NCBI GenBank assembly: GCA_023055425.1
Contig: JALGPY010000003.1
Coordinates: 24,425,001-24,489,000, forward strand
Length of the DNA stretch: 64,000 bases
Source of the DNA: Linanthus parryae
Lineage: Eukaryota; Streptophyta; Magnoliopsida; Ericales; Polemoniaceae
Direction of reading: 5' to 3'
Part shown: positions 1 through 14,704 of the stretch, in pieces
Layout of the letters: every line of letters starts with the position of its first letter
Numbering within the stretch: position 1 is the stretch's first letter
Program-made: the position numbers and the translations under genes
Notes under the pieces: model-generated
What the model was told of the DNA's origin: nothing
Databases searched by the model: none
What the model saw: only the letters and a program-made list of their open reading frames with translations

Positions 1-1454
1 TCTTTGTCTTCTCAGCCCAGGGTTCACTATTCCCAGGTATGGAAGAACATACATAAGAGTTTGACTGCAGTTAAGATTGGTATTGGTATGAATGTGTCTA
101 CTGGTGCTAGAACTTTGTTTTGGATTGACCAATGGTTAGGCAAGTTTCAACTTTGCCACCTAGCTTCTGGATCCCTAAGTGATGAGGTGTTGATGAAGAG
201 GGTTTCTGATTACTGGAGTGAAGAGGATGGTTGGAATTGGGGTGCTTTTGAGAATAGTCTCCCTGCTAATATTTTGCAGCTCCTTCAAAGCATCACTCTT
301 AATACTTCTGCTGCTGGTAATGATGAGTGTACTTGGCTCAAAGAAAGTAATGGCAGCTATTCTGTGGCTTCTGGTTATGATGAGCTTGTGGAAACTTCTG
401 TGACCACTGAAAATAGAAGAATTTGGAAGGAGATTTGGAGGTGGAAGGGGTTTCAAAGGTGGAGAACTTTTTTGTGGCTTCTCAGCCATGAAAGGTTGGC
501 CACCAAGCAGCTGTTCTCCAGGAGAGGTATTTCTAATGATGCTGCTTGTCCTTTTTGTGATAATATTTGTGAAGACACTTTACATGCTGTGAGAAATTGT
601 TCTTGGGTTGCTGATATTTGGAAAGATTTTCTTCCTTCTTCTGGGTGGGAGGAGTTCTTTACTCTTCCAGCTCCCTCTTGGGTCTTATGGAATTTGTGTG
701 CTATTCAGAAAGGGAGTGTTTTGGTTGAAGGTATTCCTTGGGCTATGTTATTCACTACCATATGTACTCAAGTCTGGTTTTGGCATAATAAGAGGACTCA
801 TGATCCTCTTTTTCAAATGCCTAATGGGATTAAACAGTGGTTGCTTAACCAAGCTAGGAGAGTTGCTCAGGGAGTTCAGCTTCCTCTTGATGGGTTAAAA
901 AGAAAGCCAACTCTTGTTTTCTGGAAAAAACCTCCTCTGCAGCAACTGAAGGTGAATGTTGATTGTGGCCATATTCATGAAAATGGCTGTTTAGCCATTG
1001 GAGGTGTGTGCAGAAACCATGATGGAAATTGGATTTGGGGCTTTCAACAGAACATTGGTTGTACTTCTGTGCTTCATGGTGAAATATGGGCTGTCTTGGA
1101 AGGTTTGCAGATGATTAAACTTCAACAGCACATTGCAGTTTTGGTGGAGACTGATTCCAAGGAGGTGGTGGAGTTGGTGAATTCTGGCTCTTCTAACTCT
1201 CCCTTCTGGAATTTGATTTCTGCAATTAGAGGGTTGCTGCTAGAAACTCACAGTTCTCTGGCTCATGTTTGGAGGGAGGCTAATAAAGTGGCTGACCAGC
1301 TTGCTAGATCTTGTCCTTATCAGTCTTTAGTTAGGACTTCTTTGTTTTCTGCTCCAGATGTTTGTTTGGCAATGTTAGATGCAGATAGGAATTGTGTGGG
1401 GAGTGTTAGACTCCTTGTGTAAGTTTGTCTGATTTACCAAAAAAAAAAAAAAAA
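1..1454 (+). mobile_element. LINE (non-LTR retrotransposon), 3' part with A tail
   Basis: An open frame runs from the window edge to a stop at 1420-1422; no true start is visible, so the element begins upstream. The frame holds the ORF2 region after the polymerase: a segment rich in W and G, a zf-RVT-type zinc-binding segment (residues ~150-210, with CPFC and HAVRNC), then an RNase H domain (~310-440). RNase H acidic residues are visible as NVDCG, HGEIWAVLEG, ETDSKE and a final D in KVADQLA. A short 3' UTR ends in about 16 A residues (1439-1454), the usual LINE end. There are no stops in this part, so it may be fairly young. Polymerase and endonuclease domains would lie before position 1. Confidence 0.93.
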
Positions 1455-3423
1455 TGCTAGAGCCAGTTATTCTAGGATAAATAGATAAGTGAATTTAGCG
1501 AATGTGATTTATCAGTACAAAATATATGCCGGTTATTTTGATTTACCTGTACTTAGACATATGTTGCACCTGGGCTTTTGGAAATTTAACCCCGAATTTG
1601 GATTGGTTTAGTCTGCAAGAATGCAAGTTTCTGGTTAGATTCTACAGTTTAAGCCATTTTATGGAGTAATAAACATCAAACCTTATTGAGTAAAATTGAT
1701 GGAACTCTTGATATGAAACTTTTAATCATACACATCAATATCAAAATCAAGTAGCAAATGAGTTTGTACTTTTCTCTCCTTTAGACTTGTTCTTTCATGT
1801 AATTTTTCTCCATGGTTAGACCCACCATCACTGAGCACTGTATTTAGACCAATGTTGGCACACCAGGAAAGCATGTGGTAGGGCTCATTAACTTTGTATG
1901 GACATTATTGGTTTGTATTTATTTTGCTTTCCTTACAGAAATGGTCACTAATGTACCATTGATAAATTACATCTATTGCTTAGTAACCTCGAAAGTCTCT
2001 AATCATATTCTTCAATATTTTGTTCTGAGAAAGCATCGTATTCGTGCAACTATGTACTTTCTTTTGAGCTAGTTTTTGCGCATGCAAGAGTTGTAACATC
2101 ATTCTGATTGTCATTGAGCATTACGAGCTCGTTTCTCTTGTTTATTTCCGTTGGCATAATAAAAAATTGATTAATTTTTGTTTTCTCCAAGAACAAATTT
2201 TACATGGCAATCTCCATACCGCACATGACATGTAGAAAATCCACTACTTTTTATGTGCACCAATTCCTTTTCTTGGATGTTTCATCGATTAGTAGAGCAC
2301 ACAGCATCATTTGCTCTTACAGAAAACACAAATTTCTCAATGACATGACCCTATAAAGTCTATGCAAGTACTAGTTCCTAACCTAAATGATTGTTTGGCA
2401 TGCACATAGTGAAAGCTCAAACATTCTCATTTTCTTTTGGTACATCTTCAAACTCCCAAAATGACTAAAATCTAACTTCAATAATTGTTAATACTACTTC
2501 TGTTCATACCCAACTTGAGCTTCCTTCTCGTGTGAACTGTGTGGGTATTCTAATTTAAGATATGAAGCTCTCTAATCCATCCATTTGTCACATATGTATC
2601 GATGTGTATGCCCTACTACTTTTGGACCACATACTCACGGAGAAGAAGTAACATATCTATCCATATGAATGAAGACAGCATAGTGTTAGATGTAGTAACA
2701 TTTAACTTGTCATGTACTTGGTCAAACAAGGCATGTGAACTGTTTTGCAACCCTACCTTGCGTAGTATGTGAATTGCCAAAAGAATGAGTCTCTATACTT
2801 ACACTTTCTTGACAACAAACTCTTCTACTTGGACCACTCATATCTTCAATGGCATTTGTGCCTATCCCCAGCCAGATCTGGAGAAGTTACTCCATGCAAC
2901 AGCATCAGGACACAAGCTTTGTGAATTGAGCAATCCATGAATCTTATCTATCTTTAGCTTCGCCGGATATTGATACTATCGCGGTCTTGCCAATATTGCT
3001 CTTATTCATGGATTCATGGGTGAAATGATGCTACTCCCTCCGACTGAAATTGTGTGTCCTGATTTTACATGAACTTGTCAATCTTTTCACGGACCTATAC
3101 TGTTATTGTTGCTTTGTAAAATTATGAAAAAAATTGACAAGTTCGGTATTGTTTCCCTAATTGCTCCTCGAAATGCTTGGAGGAAAATCCAGGGCAAACA
3201 ATTCCAGACTCTGGGAGTATGTAATAGGCATTGTACATTGTTGTCGTGTTCTAAAGTTGTCTTGTGGAAATGCCAAATGCTTATCAATGACTATTATTGT
3301 TGAAATTAAGGGATGATATGACTCGTGGTTGTCACTTCCATAAAGAAGGCATCAGATGTAGAACCAACCCTAGTATTGCACAACTTTGCCTAGCATTTGA
3401 GTCATTGTACATCTCATGACTCA
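1455..3423. other. Intergenic DNA, no gene recognised
   Basis: AT-rich unique-looking sequence. Short open frames (for example 1875-2072 and 3106-3303) match nothing recognisable. A motif resembling a Stowaway terminus (CTCCCTCCGACTG, near 3032) stands alone without a partner end. Confidence 0.5.
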
Positions 3424-4173
<750 letters not shown>

Positions 4174-4208
4174 TGACTCATGACTAGTGTTGGATGATTG
4201 AGAGGGAG

Positions 4209-4306
4209 CGCGGTGCACGAAGCTCCAGCAATGCGCACGGTCCTAGGAAAGGTCGGATCCACTTTGGGATCTATTGTACGCAGTCTTACCTTGCATTCTA
4301 CAAGAG
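4209..4306 (-). mobile_element. Au-type SINE remnant
   Basis: On the plus strand the segment reads CGGTGCACGAAGCTCC, then GGTCGGATCCACTTTGGG, then CTATTGTACGCAGTCTTACC and CTTGCATTCTACAAGAG. This is the reverse complement of the conserved body and 3' part of the plant Au SINE. The tRNA-like head with its A and B boxes is missing or too diverged to see. Confidence 0.8.
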
Positions 4307-4310
4307 CATA

Positions 4311-5195
4311 AGACTTTAGAACTCAACTTATCGTCATAGAGGAAGACATTGTTTGGTACCAGCTTATGAGCAGAAAACTAGCTAAAATATTAAAATCGGT
4401 GTTTTTCGAACGAAAATAGCCAGAAAAACAGAGAGAGTAACATAATGCCAAAATTATGTCTTGATTAAAAACACTGTTTTGCCTATTAAGCAATTGAGTG
4501 AGGGATATAACACCCGGATTTCGATATTTGAAGTTTTATGTCACCTCAGTATATGTTCAGTCATCAATATCTTTGAAATTGTTATGGAGGTGTGTATTAG
4601 GCTCTCATTTTGTAAACTTGTACAGGTGAAATGATAACATCATGGAGGAATCGGCATATTTAGCTTTTTCTTTATTGTTGAATAATGAAAGTTTCTTTAA
4701 GATGCTAACTGAATAATTGTCTCTGGGGCCCTCTTCCGCCGAAACTTAGTTTATGGTGGCTGGAATTAGCAACTAATTATAGTCTCCATTCTATTGTCGA
4801 CAACTTGTGAACTTTATTAGATCCGATCATAAGTTAAAATAATCTCATTTAGTACTTTCACAAAGCTGTGTGTATCTAGTGAGCTGAAAATCTAAAGTTC
4901 ACCAAAAGGTACCAATAAGAAATTTTAAGACATCCGAAGGCATAAAGAAGGAAACTTCATAGATATCACCTCGTAACCAAATGGGAAAAGGAAGGAACAA
5001 AGAAGTATCTAATCATGGAACCACTAGCAAACTCAGAATATTTAGAGTCAGATCATTGCTTATATGGTAATCCAAAATTAAAATAGCCGTGCAATGGTTG
5101 GTTCGATCATTTCTAAGATTATTACTGAATATGTGCAATGGTTGGTTTTGATCATTTCTAAGATTATTACTGAATGCGGCGCTGACGACTTTACA
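4311..5195. other. Intergenic DNA upstream of the ACC oxidase gene
   Basis: AT-rich, with no coding region recognised. A short direct repeat (GGTTGGTT..GATCATTTCTAAG, ending ATTATTACTGAAT) occurs twice between about 5090 and 5176. Confidence 0.5.
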
Positions 5196-5432
5196 ACTAC
5201 TCCTACCTCTGTTTCTAGTCCTTGTTTTTTATTTAACTTTTACACTATTTACTGTATCATTTTGATCCGGTGATTGGATTAACAAAACAACGCAAATTTT
5301 ATAATATTTTTATGGTGGTGTTCTAGAGTAAAGTTTTACTCTACAACACCATAAAAAAATACTAAAAAAAATGTATCGTTTTATTATCCAAATTATCAGG
5401 TCAAAGTAAGTCGGTTACGGATGAAAAAATCA
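5196..5432. mobile_element. Fold-back MITE in the ACC oxidase promoter region
   Basis: The segment is a long imperfect inverted repeat centred near 5335. Inner arms are TATGGTGGTGTTCTAGAGTAAA and the reverse of TTTACTCTACAACACCATA. Pairing continues outward through TTTGATCCGGTGATTGGAT against the reverse of ATCCAAATTATCAGGTCAAA. It has no coding capacity. The outer limits are approximate and no clean TSD was seen. It ends about 340 bases before the ACC oxidase start codon. Confidence 0.65.
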
Positions 5433-5759
5433 AACCAGAAAGAAAGAAAGAAAGAAAAAACAGAAGTTCCACAACTTACTGAAAGAGGGATGCATCATCA
5501 AGCCAATGGGCCCATGACATTGGCTCCTCCATTCTGGTAGGAGTCCATCAGGGTGTGGCCACTTCATTATTGATTTTATTTTCAATTGGAATCTATGTAC
5601 ATTTTGAAGGGTTAGGCTGACTCTAACTAGAACTAGATGCCCAAATCTACTTTTATGTTGTTCACATCTTACTTGTTGGTTGCCTATAAATTGTATCCTC
5701 ACATACCACACTCAACTCACAACATTCATACTTCATAGTTCATACTTGCATAGATTTGA

Positions 5760-7465
<1,706 letters not shown>

Positions 7466-8336
7466 GTATTTGTGCAGTGTCTGTGTGTGTCTGTGTGTGT
7501 CTATAAGCCAATGTAAGCATTGACTTTGGGGTTTTAGTCTGTTATCAGAGGATGTGTTGCTGGTGAAGTGTGTGAGCCTTGAAGTACTTGTCAAGTCAAA
7601 AGCAGAGAGCATTGATCTTTGTAATTCTCTCATTTGTTTTATGTATGGATTTGGTGGTGTACTTGATGTATTAGACCTGTTAATAATCTGTCATTAACTG
7701 TTAAAATGCAGAGTGGGATTTGCCTGTGTTCACTATAGCTAGAATCTGGAAGTTCAATTTGGTTCATAATTTATACGGTTCGGATACAGTTTCTGATGAT
7801 CCAAATAAACAGTGAACAGCTTGCTAAGGGGTTCCCTATTTGCCCAAACCAGTTAAACCAGATTATAAAAGGTTTGATTTCAGTTAGGGCTTCTAGGTGA
7901 ACCATTTATCTCTGATCGGTTAATATTTGGCCCGGACCGAACTGGTTAAACCCATAAATTTATGTAAAGTGGATACGGTACTATATCCTGCTTCATATTT
8001 ACTGCAACATTACTAAACTGAGCAATGACTACTAAACTGATACTCAGAGTGAAATATGGGTGGGTGGTTGATATGACGAAATTTCCTTGTAACAAAAAGG
8101 GTGATAACAGTGAGTTGAAGAGAAAGCCGTGTTCCAAGTTGTTGAAAATCATTATTTGTCGCACATCGGTATCCAGGTAAGATTCTTGGGGAACTCATCC
8201 CATTGCCAATTGGTTTTGATTTTTGATGTGGAACTTTTCGCAACTCGAATTCCTCTGCCAAGGAGTAAGCGTATACCTTCAGACGTAACCGACCCATCGC
8301 TCGGGTGAACGAGATAGGTGGAGTTACTACGCAACA
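7466..8336. other. ACO 3' UTR and downstream spacer
   Basis: A short TGTGTGTCTG repeat (about 7480-7502) follows the stop and would be transcribed in the 3' UTR. The rest shows no gene. Confidence 0.5.
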
Positions 8337-8525
8337 GTCCTGTTTGGATTGCAAGGTTTTATATTTTAGAAAATATAACATGTGTTATGTTTGGATATGA
8401 GAGTTTTTGAATTTTTAAAGTTTTAAATTTAGTAAAAAATGAATGAGTGTGTCCTACATATCTTGAGTTCAACTTTTAATTAACTTTAGGTTAAGGTTAC
8501 CAAACTTCACTATCCGAACAAGGCC
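8337..8525. mobile_element. Short MITE with GTTTGGAT-type ends
   Basis: The left end CCTGTTTGGATTG and the right end, read inverted, GGCCTTGTTCGGATAG match imperfectly. The 190-bp interior is AT-rich and non-coding. These termini are common to plant MITEs; the superfamily is not certain. Confidence 0.5.
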
Positions 8526-8592
8526 AATCTAGAGGAAACCTGCATGGGCCACACATTCCTGGACGAAGGGGTTACCAGCAAGCAGTGCCAAT

Positions 8593-9311
8593 TAAGCCTG
8601 GCCATCGGCCCAGTGGCCCGCCTAACCCAGCCCGGTGTGAGTGGGTTTGGGTTCGGGAAATTTCAGCCCGGTAGGGGCTTGGGCCAACAAAACAAGCCCG
8701 AACCATGAATGAGCTGGGCTTGAGTTCAAACTCCTCAGCCCAGGCCAGCCAAGCCCGGTCCGACGACGTAATAAATAATCAAACATTAATAATTATACAT
8801 ACCGGTTATATATGTTTTTGAATAATTTACTTTGCAAATGTGTTATATTGTAGTTTTTACTAACACATAGGGGGTATTGAATTGTCATAAAATAATATGC
8901 ACTAACATATCAATATCATATAATAGTACTACACTTACAATTTACAAATCATCCAAAGCTAATTAATCTTCTCGTTTCTTTACAGACAACGGCACAACGG
9001 TTAGCTTTCTTTGCGTGATAACTTAGTTGATAAAAAATATATTAAATGCATTAAATGCATAATTAATTTCAATCATATTTGTATTTAACGTAATGCTAAG
9101 TAACTTTTAGATTTTTAAAGTTATTGTTCTAAATAAATATTGAAATTATTTTGGCTCACGGGTTGGGTTTGGGTGTAGAGTTTTTCAAATGGGTCGGGCT
9201 TGGGTTCGAGTGTTGGCCCAGACGATGGGTTGGGTTGGGTTTGGGTTCACATTTTCAAAACACTGCCCGGTCTGAGCCGGCCCAACCCAGCCCAGCACAT
9301 GGCCAGCCCTA
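8593..9311. mobile_element. Non-autonomous hAT element (719 bp) with 8-bp TSD
   Basis: Flanked by an exact 8-bp duplication, GTGCCAAT (8585-8592 and 9312-9319). Ends are inverted: TAAGCCTGGCCAT at the left and TAGGGCTGGCCAT read inward from the right (11 of 13 match). An 8-bp TSD with TAGGG-type ends is the hAT signature. Both ends are rich in GGGTTGGG/GGCCCGG-type repeats, and the centre is AT-rich. No transposase ORF, so movement would need a related autonomous element. Confidence 0.85.
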
Positions 9312-9382
9312 GTGCCAATAGCATAACGAGACATTACTTGGAGCCCAGGGCCTGTTGAAGAATAGCGACTATTAATTAGTAG

Positions 9383-9870
9383 TGTCAAAGGAGCCGGCCA
9401 AAGGTGCAAACCAGCCCACCCGGCCCCCTTTCCCCCTAACCGCCCCCTCCCTAATCCAGCCCGGCCCCAAACCCCTCCAATAGAACCGGGACCGGCCCGG
9501 CTGGCTGTATCCTCGAATTAACCAGCCGGTCCGGACCCTTCTATCCCATACCGCACCTAAATCCCCCAAACCGGACCGGTTAAGTGCAGCATGTGGTTCC
9601 CTCTAACTTTATTTACTTTTTGTTAAATGACGATTTTGCACTCTAATTTTTTAAATGGCCAATTTTGATGGTAATTCCAGCCGGAAAATAGAATATTAAT
9701 AAATACATAAATAAAAAATCCATTAAAAATATTAATAAAATTACCGCACTGGTCCTGCCCTGCCCCCTCTAAAGATAGGGAGTTTTGTGCCCAGACCGGC
9801 CCAGAATCCTCATGAGAGAAAACCACGTGAGCAATAGCACTCATTTGCTACTAACAGAATTTACATTACC
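9383..9870. other. GGCC-rich spacer, probable transposon debris
   Basis: Two blocks rich in GGCCCGG and ACCGGTCC (9400-9585 and 9740-9805) flank an AT-rich stretch. They resemble the ends of the hAT elements nearby, but I found no inverted ends or TSD. The open frames here are compositional. Confidence 0.4.
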
Positions 9871-9874
9871 ATAA

Positions 9875-10465
9875 GAGCATCTCCTACGGACGGACCAAAT
9901 CTCATCTTTGGACCAAATTTGGTCCAAAACACAAAAACTGGAGCTCCAACGGTGGACCAAATGCTGGACCAAATTTGGTCCAGGAGCAAAGGAAGGACCA
10001 ATTTGAAGGCTGTACTGTTCACTGGACCAAATATTAAAAAATTCGATTTATTCATTTGTGTTGAGTTTTGTTGTATTGAGACCGTGTTTTATTAATAATT
10101 AAGCTGATTAATGCTAATTTTCATTATGTTTAACTGTATAATTTTTTAGTATGGTCTTTTTCAGATAAAATGGGTCGAACATTATATCATTTCCACTTTT
10201 TAAATTATTTTTATTATTCATATTTTATAACTAATTCACCGGCCTTATTTTTTGTTTTAAATAAATTTATTTATTTTACTATAAATATTATGTATAATAT
10301 AGTTGTTCGATGATAAGTAAATAAAAACTAATAAAATATTGTTGGAGGAGCAAATTTGGTCCTCATTGTTGGAGCAAAAATTGAAAAATAGAGGACCAAA
10401 TTTTGGTCCAGGACCAAATTTGGTCCAAAAGTACAAATATGTGCTGCCGTCCGTAGGAGATGCTC
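9875..10465. mobile_element. Tourist-like (PIF/Harbinger) MITE with TAA TSD
   Basis: A perfect 19-bp terminal inverted repeat, GAGCATCTCCTACGGACGG, bounds a 591-bp non-coding element. TAA flanks both sides (9872-9874 and 10466-10468), the three-base TSD of PIF/Harbinger elements. Inside, the 16-base palindrome GGACCAAATTTGGTCC recurs near both ends. Confidence 0.9.
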
Positions 10466-10468
10466 TAA

Positions 10469-11692
10469 CAGATGAGGAACAACAGTAGGAGGATGCATAA
10501 TTTAACAACACACAAAAAGTAGAAGAATATTGAAACCATGAAACACCACACAAAACCTGAAATCTCAATCCTTCTTAGTTCAGATATAAGTGGTAGTACC
10601 GTAGTATGTTCTTAGATATTGAGCAATGAGGTCTCATGGAAAACCCACTGAACCCAGCAAGCCCTTGCTATATTAAGCCCTCAACAGCCGCCTCAACTTG
10701 ACACAGGAAAGACCTTAACTTATTTTCATGACTATGGTGACTTTTTCCCTTAAAAAAAAAAGAGTGAAACATAACTATAAAGATCTTTAGATTGAAAACA
10801 TCATTCATAATACGCTTTCACACTTTTACACAATGGTGAAACGTACTCGTGGTTTACCATTCTGCTTTCACAAGAAAGGATGCTTTCCGAAATGATGCTT
10901 TCAGGTTACTACTTGCAGAAAAAAGTTGAAAGCCACCTTAATTGTGGACTTAAGTTTGGAAGTGTATGGGAAGCTAGCTACAGAAGCAGAAATCGAAATC
11001 GGAGCAACTCAAAAGTATCAAGATGGAAGCAGCTCAATGCAAATAGAGTCAGACAACTGATTCATCAGAAATATAAATTTCCCAATAAAATTATCGCATG
11101 AACTCTAATCCTCCTATGGAAATCAGGTTAAAGATGATGCCACATAAATATAGTTTTCGGGTAGAGAAAATTGAAAGACAAATTAGATAAGACCAATCAA
11201 ATATTCCAGTTTTCAAATCTCTGTTCACGTGATAAAACACACGAGTCACTATCATTTACAACCAGACAGGTCAGTAAAAAAATGAAATAGCCTAAACATT
11301 CAAATTCTTCAAAGATAGTCACAGACCGGGGTCATTGAGATTTTCACCCTAGCTGATTACTTACCTTGTTCAAACTATGCAGCAGAAGAAGCAAATTTAC
11401 GAGGGCTAAGCATGAATGTTACATAAAACCACACTGACTAGTGATACAAAAATACATAAAGGCTCAGCATGAACATTTGTGAGACCACACAACTAGAGAA
11501 GTTCCCTATGTTGCCAGTGTGCAAGTATACTTGAAGAATACTCTGATCAGACATGTAAGTAAATTGCAACAGGACTTTCACATATCAAATTTGACCAAAA
11601 CTAGTAGTCCAGCATGAGAAAACTTTCCTCGTGTAAAAGCTTACTCATCCGCAAGTCATTTATCACAGTTGGTTAGCAAGTTGACGGGAGTG

Positions 11693-11751
<59 letters not shown>

Positions 11752-12388
11752 CAAGTCCATTCTCCTCAGAACAAAGTTTAAGTAAGGGTAGTCTGTAAAA
11801 CAATTAAAATGATATATTCCTACATCATGCAGCAAAAAGTAAGTACTTGAAGGCTAGAAAACCATCACAGCAACTAACTAGTCACAAATTTTCTTTCAGA
11901 TTTTAGGAAGTACCTTATCTTGGCTCAATAGCAGACAAAACATAAATTGTCACACAAAGATTATTCAGATACACCAACGGTGATCACTCCTCGAGAGCAA
12001 AATATGAAGACCCTATGACAAGGCTAGCTAATGTGCTGAGACATAAGATTCAGCATGTCCAGTAACAATCATGAATGCATAAATAAAATGAAGGCAATAA
12101 TCAAATCAAGATCCCAAGCAGTTGACATTGCTTTTACAGCAACTCACATATACTGCAGAAATAATGTAATCTTGATTCTGGGCAGTGACTTGAAAAATTA
12201 TGCTAAACTTCTGGGTCAGTACAAATCTCAAATAGCGTTGGCATCTAATTTTTCTAATTAAATAAAGGAGAAAAACTAACCCAGCTTCCTTTTCAAGCGA
12301 ACAAGGCAAATCTTTCGTCTGACCCACACTCATCTGTGAGAAAAAATAACCACATAAATCAACTGAAGACCGCACAAGGAAATGAGCT
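10469..12388. other. Spacer between Tourist MITE and TPR-PB1 gene
   Basis: AT-rich, with no convincing gene on either strand. The right part must include the 3' UTR of the minus-strand TPR-PB1 gene. It contains a CA microsatellite. Confidence 0.5.
11693..11753. repeat. CA/AC microsatellite
   Basis: About 28 dinucleotide repeats with one G interruption near the right end. Confidence 0.97.
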
Positions 12389-14704
12389 TCACCCTGTCGA
12401 TGATTTTTCCTCAACTTTATCATCTGCCTTTTCTTGAACGTCAGCGCTTGAATCTTCAACCTTTTTTTCATCTACTGTGGAATCTACTTTGGAACAATGA
12501 TTCTTCAAAACTGTTGAAATATCACCCTCTGAAGCACCAGCAAGCTTGAACCGCTCAACAGCTGCATCAAGTTTCTCGCTCCAACCATCCAAACCCAACT
12601 TGCATTCAACCTGAGAACGCTCAAACAACATGTTACCCCAGAACAAATGTATCTGTGATCTCATTGCAGCTGCTTGTTCTGCTGCTTCATCAGCAGAAAC
12701 CTCTCCTTGACCACCACCAATTCCAGAGTTCTCGCCTTCATTTCCTTGTTTCTTTTTCCTCTTGAGAAGCTCTTCCCTCTTGTTCACAAAAGTTGGATCT
12801 TTCAGCTCGTTTGCTCTCTGCTCCTCTAACTTCTCCCACATCTCGGTCGCAACTTTCATCTTTTCTTCTGCACTGTTGAAAAGGCTAATGGTCTCCTCCG
12901 GATCCCATTTCGATAGATCTTCTTTCTTAGCAATGACATAGGACCAATGAAGTTTCGCCATTTCAAATTGTTGTTGACCCAATGCTAGTAACCCCTCGTA
13001 AAAGTCTGGCTTAATCACGAGTGCTTGCTCATACTTCTCTTTGGCCAATGTATATTTTTCCCTAACCCAATCATATGCCGTCTGAAGCTGTGATGACACC
13101 AAATCTTTTCCTGCAGAGTCATCTATGGGAATCCTTTTTCTTGCTGCGCACATATGAACATTCCCCCAGTTGAAGAAGGCCAAAGCGGCAACCTCCTGGA
13201 ACTTCAAGGCAGCCTTCTCGAAGAGGGCTTGAGCCTCTTCACTAGTTACTGTCTCTTCAAGTGCTTCTGATGAAAGCTCCATCCCAAGCTCGTGCAAGTC
13301 AATGTGTGCATCTGGGTCGATACCAACATGGGTCCTGAATAACTGAGCAAATTCAAATAACCAATCATCCATTTCCACTTCCTTGCAGTCAGGATCTTCC
13401 AAAGCTTCGAGCTTTTCCTTTCCAGCTACCTTTTCTAGCTTACTGGTGTCACTTTCAGCACTTACCACGGCTAAATCTCCAGGAGAAGAATGCGAGCCAC
13501 TCTCATCTACTTTTATTTCATCACTCTCCACAACCTTTTCCTCTTCCTCCTCTAGTATAGGTGGCTCCTGCTCAGGGCTCACCTCAACTATTTGCAATCT
13601 CAACATCCCAATTGAATCAGCGCTATCTGTGTCAATTGTGTCAGGTTCTTTTGGGATAAGGTTGTCAACATATGACTCAGCCAATCTGAGTTCAGCAGTT
13701 GACGTTATCGTCACCAAATCCCCGTCACTATCCTTGTACTTGATCAGAACAGACTTAGAAGACGGAAATCGTTTAGCCACAATCTCCCTCAACTCCTTAA
13801 AATTGCAATTTGCAGGCATCTTAGAAAGCCTTATGTCATGATCATAGACAAGTTTCAATTGCCTCCACCTAATGGCAGCTACAAACTCCTGGGCATTAGA
13901 AGGAACATATGCCTTATTATCTTTAGAGGAACTGGATTTCGGAGAACCATTCGAAGGCTTTAGAGCAATCTTCGGCAACCCTGTTTTTCCCTCAGAACCA
14001 TTTCCAGTAGGCTGAAGTGCTTGGGGCTTATCAGGCTTATTATTTGCCAATAAGCCTGATCCTCCGCAAGCTGGAGCTGTTGCTTTCTTGGGGGCAGGCC
14101 TAGCAGGCAAACAAGGACCAAGGCCAGAAACCGGCGCTCCACGAACTGCAGAAGCCCCGAGAGCAGCCGGAGACGGACGGCTCTGAAGATCCTGAGCTTC
14201 CTGCCGAAGCCCAACCGCAGACTTTATCCGCCGCGTAATCTCCAAAGCATCTTTATGATTCGGGTCAGCCCCCAATATCGCCTGAACATCTTGCACAGCC
14301 ATTTCATACTTCCCTATCGCCTCGTAAGCCTTCGCCCTCCGTAGCAGGGCGCGAGGGAAACCCGGCTGGACCAGAAGCGCCATGGAACACTCGGCAACAA
14401 CCGACTCGTAGTCTATCGGCTTCATTTGCATCAAACAAGCCGCTCTGTTGCTGTGGAACACGGCGCGGTCCGGGTGGGTTTTGGGGGTCAGTTTTAGGGC
14501 TTTATCGTACTGTTCAAGAGCACCGGAATAGTCTTTGTTCTGAAACCTAGTGTTTCCTTCTTCTTTCAGCTCATGGGCTCTTTTCAAGAAGATTGATGGG
14601 TCCAATTCAATTCCACCGTTATTACCATTTGGGATCGGAGGAACTTGGTTCTGGTGGTTAGTTGTGACAACACTCTTCTTCTTCTTATTCCCAGATTTCC
14701 CCAT
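12389..14704 (-). CDS. TPR and PB1 domain protein, Phox/CLMP1 family
   Basis: Single uninterrupted exon of 771 aa. The N-terminus is MGKSGNKKKK, as in Arabidopsis PHOX1-4 and CLMP1. In order: an N-terminal TPR block (~43-160, KEEGNTRFQNKDYSGALEQY), a linker rich in P, G and S (~170-265), a PB1 domain (~283-345) with the basic lysine in LKLVYDHDIR and the acidic OPCA motif KYKDSDGDL, an acidic stretch (~376-400), and a second helical TPR-like region (~490-720) including YEGLLALGQQQFEMAKLHW. Known family roles are HSP90/HSP70 co-chaperone-like binding through the TPR and, for CLMP1, chloroplast positioning near the cytoskeleton; which applies here is inference. Start supported by conservation of the first residues. 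A GTAAGT on the minus strand near 14819 may mark a 5' UTR intron. Confidence 0.93.
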   Translation of the reverse strand: MGKSGNKKKKSVVTTNHQNQVPPIPNGNNGGIELDPSIFLKRAHELKEEGNTRFQNKDYSGALEQYDKALKLTPKTHPDRAVFHSNRAACLMQMKPIDYESVVAECSMALLVQPGFPRALLRRAKAYEAIGKYEMAVQDVQAILGADPNHKDALEITRRIKSAVGLRQEAQDLQSRPSPAALGASAVRGAPVSGLGPCLPARPAPKKATAPACGGSGLLANNKPDKPQALQPTGNGSEGKTGLPKIALKPSNGSPKSSSSKDNKAYVPSNAQEFVAAIRWRQLKLVYDHDIRLSKMPANCNFKELREIVAKRFPSSKSVLIKYKDSDGDLVTITSTAELRLAESYVDNLIPKEPDTIDTDSADSIGMLRLQIVEVSPEQEPPILEEEEEKVVESDEIKVDESGSHSSPGDLAVVSAESDTSKLEKVAGKEKLEALEDPDCKEVEMDDWLFEFAQLFRTHVGIDPDAHIDLHELGMELSSEALEETVTSEEAQALFEKAALKFQEVAALAFFNWGNVHMCAARKRIPIDDSAGKDLVSSQLQTAYDWVREKYTLAKEKYEQALVIKPDFYEGLLALGQQQFEMAKLHWSYVIAKKEDLSKWDPEETISLFNSAEEKMKVATEMWEKLEEQRANELKDPTFVNKREELLKRKKKQGNEGENSGIGGGQGEVSADEAAEQAAAMRSQIHLFWGNMLFERSQVECKLGLDGWSEKLDAAVERFKLAGASEGDISTVLKNHCSKVDSTVDEKKVEDSSADVQEKADDKVEEKSSTG

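Noticed and set aside
9185..9569. G/R/P-rich minus-strand frames
   Set aside because: Caused by GGCC-rich hAT ends, with no recognisable domain.
13383..13841. 152-aa plus-strand frame opposite the TPR-PB1 gene
   Set aside because: S/T-rich shadow of the real minus-strand gene.
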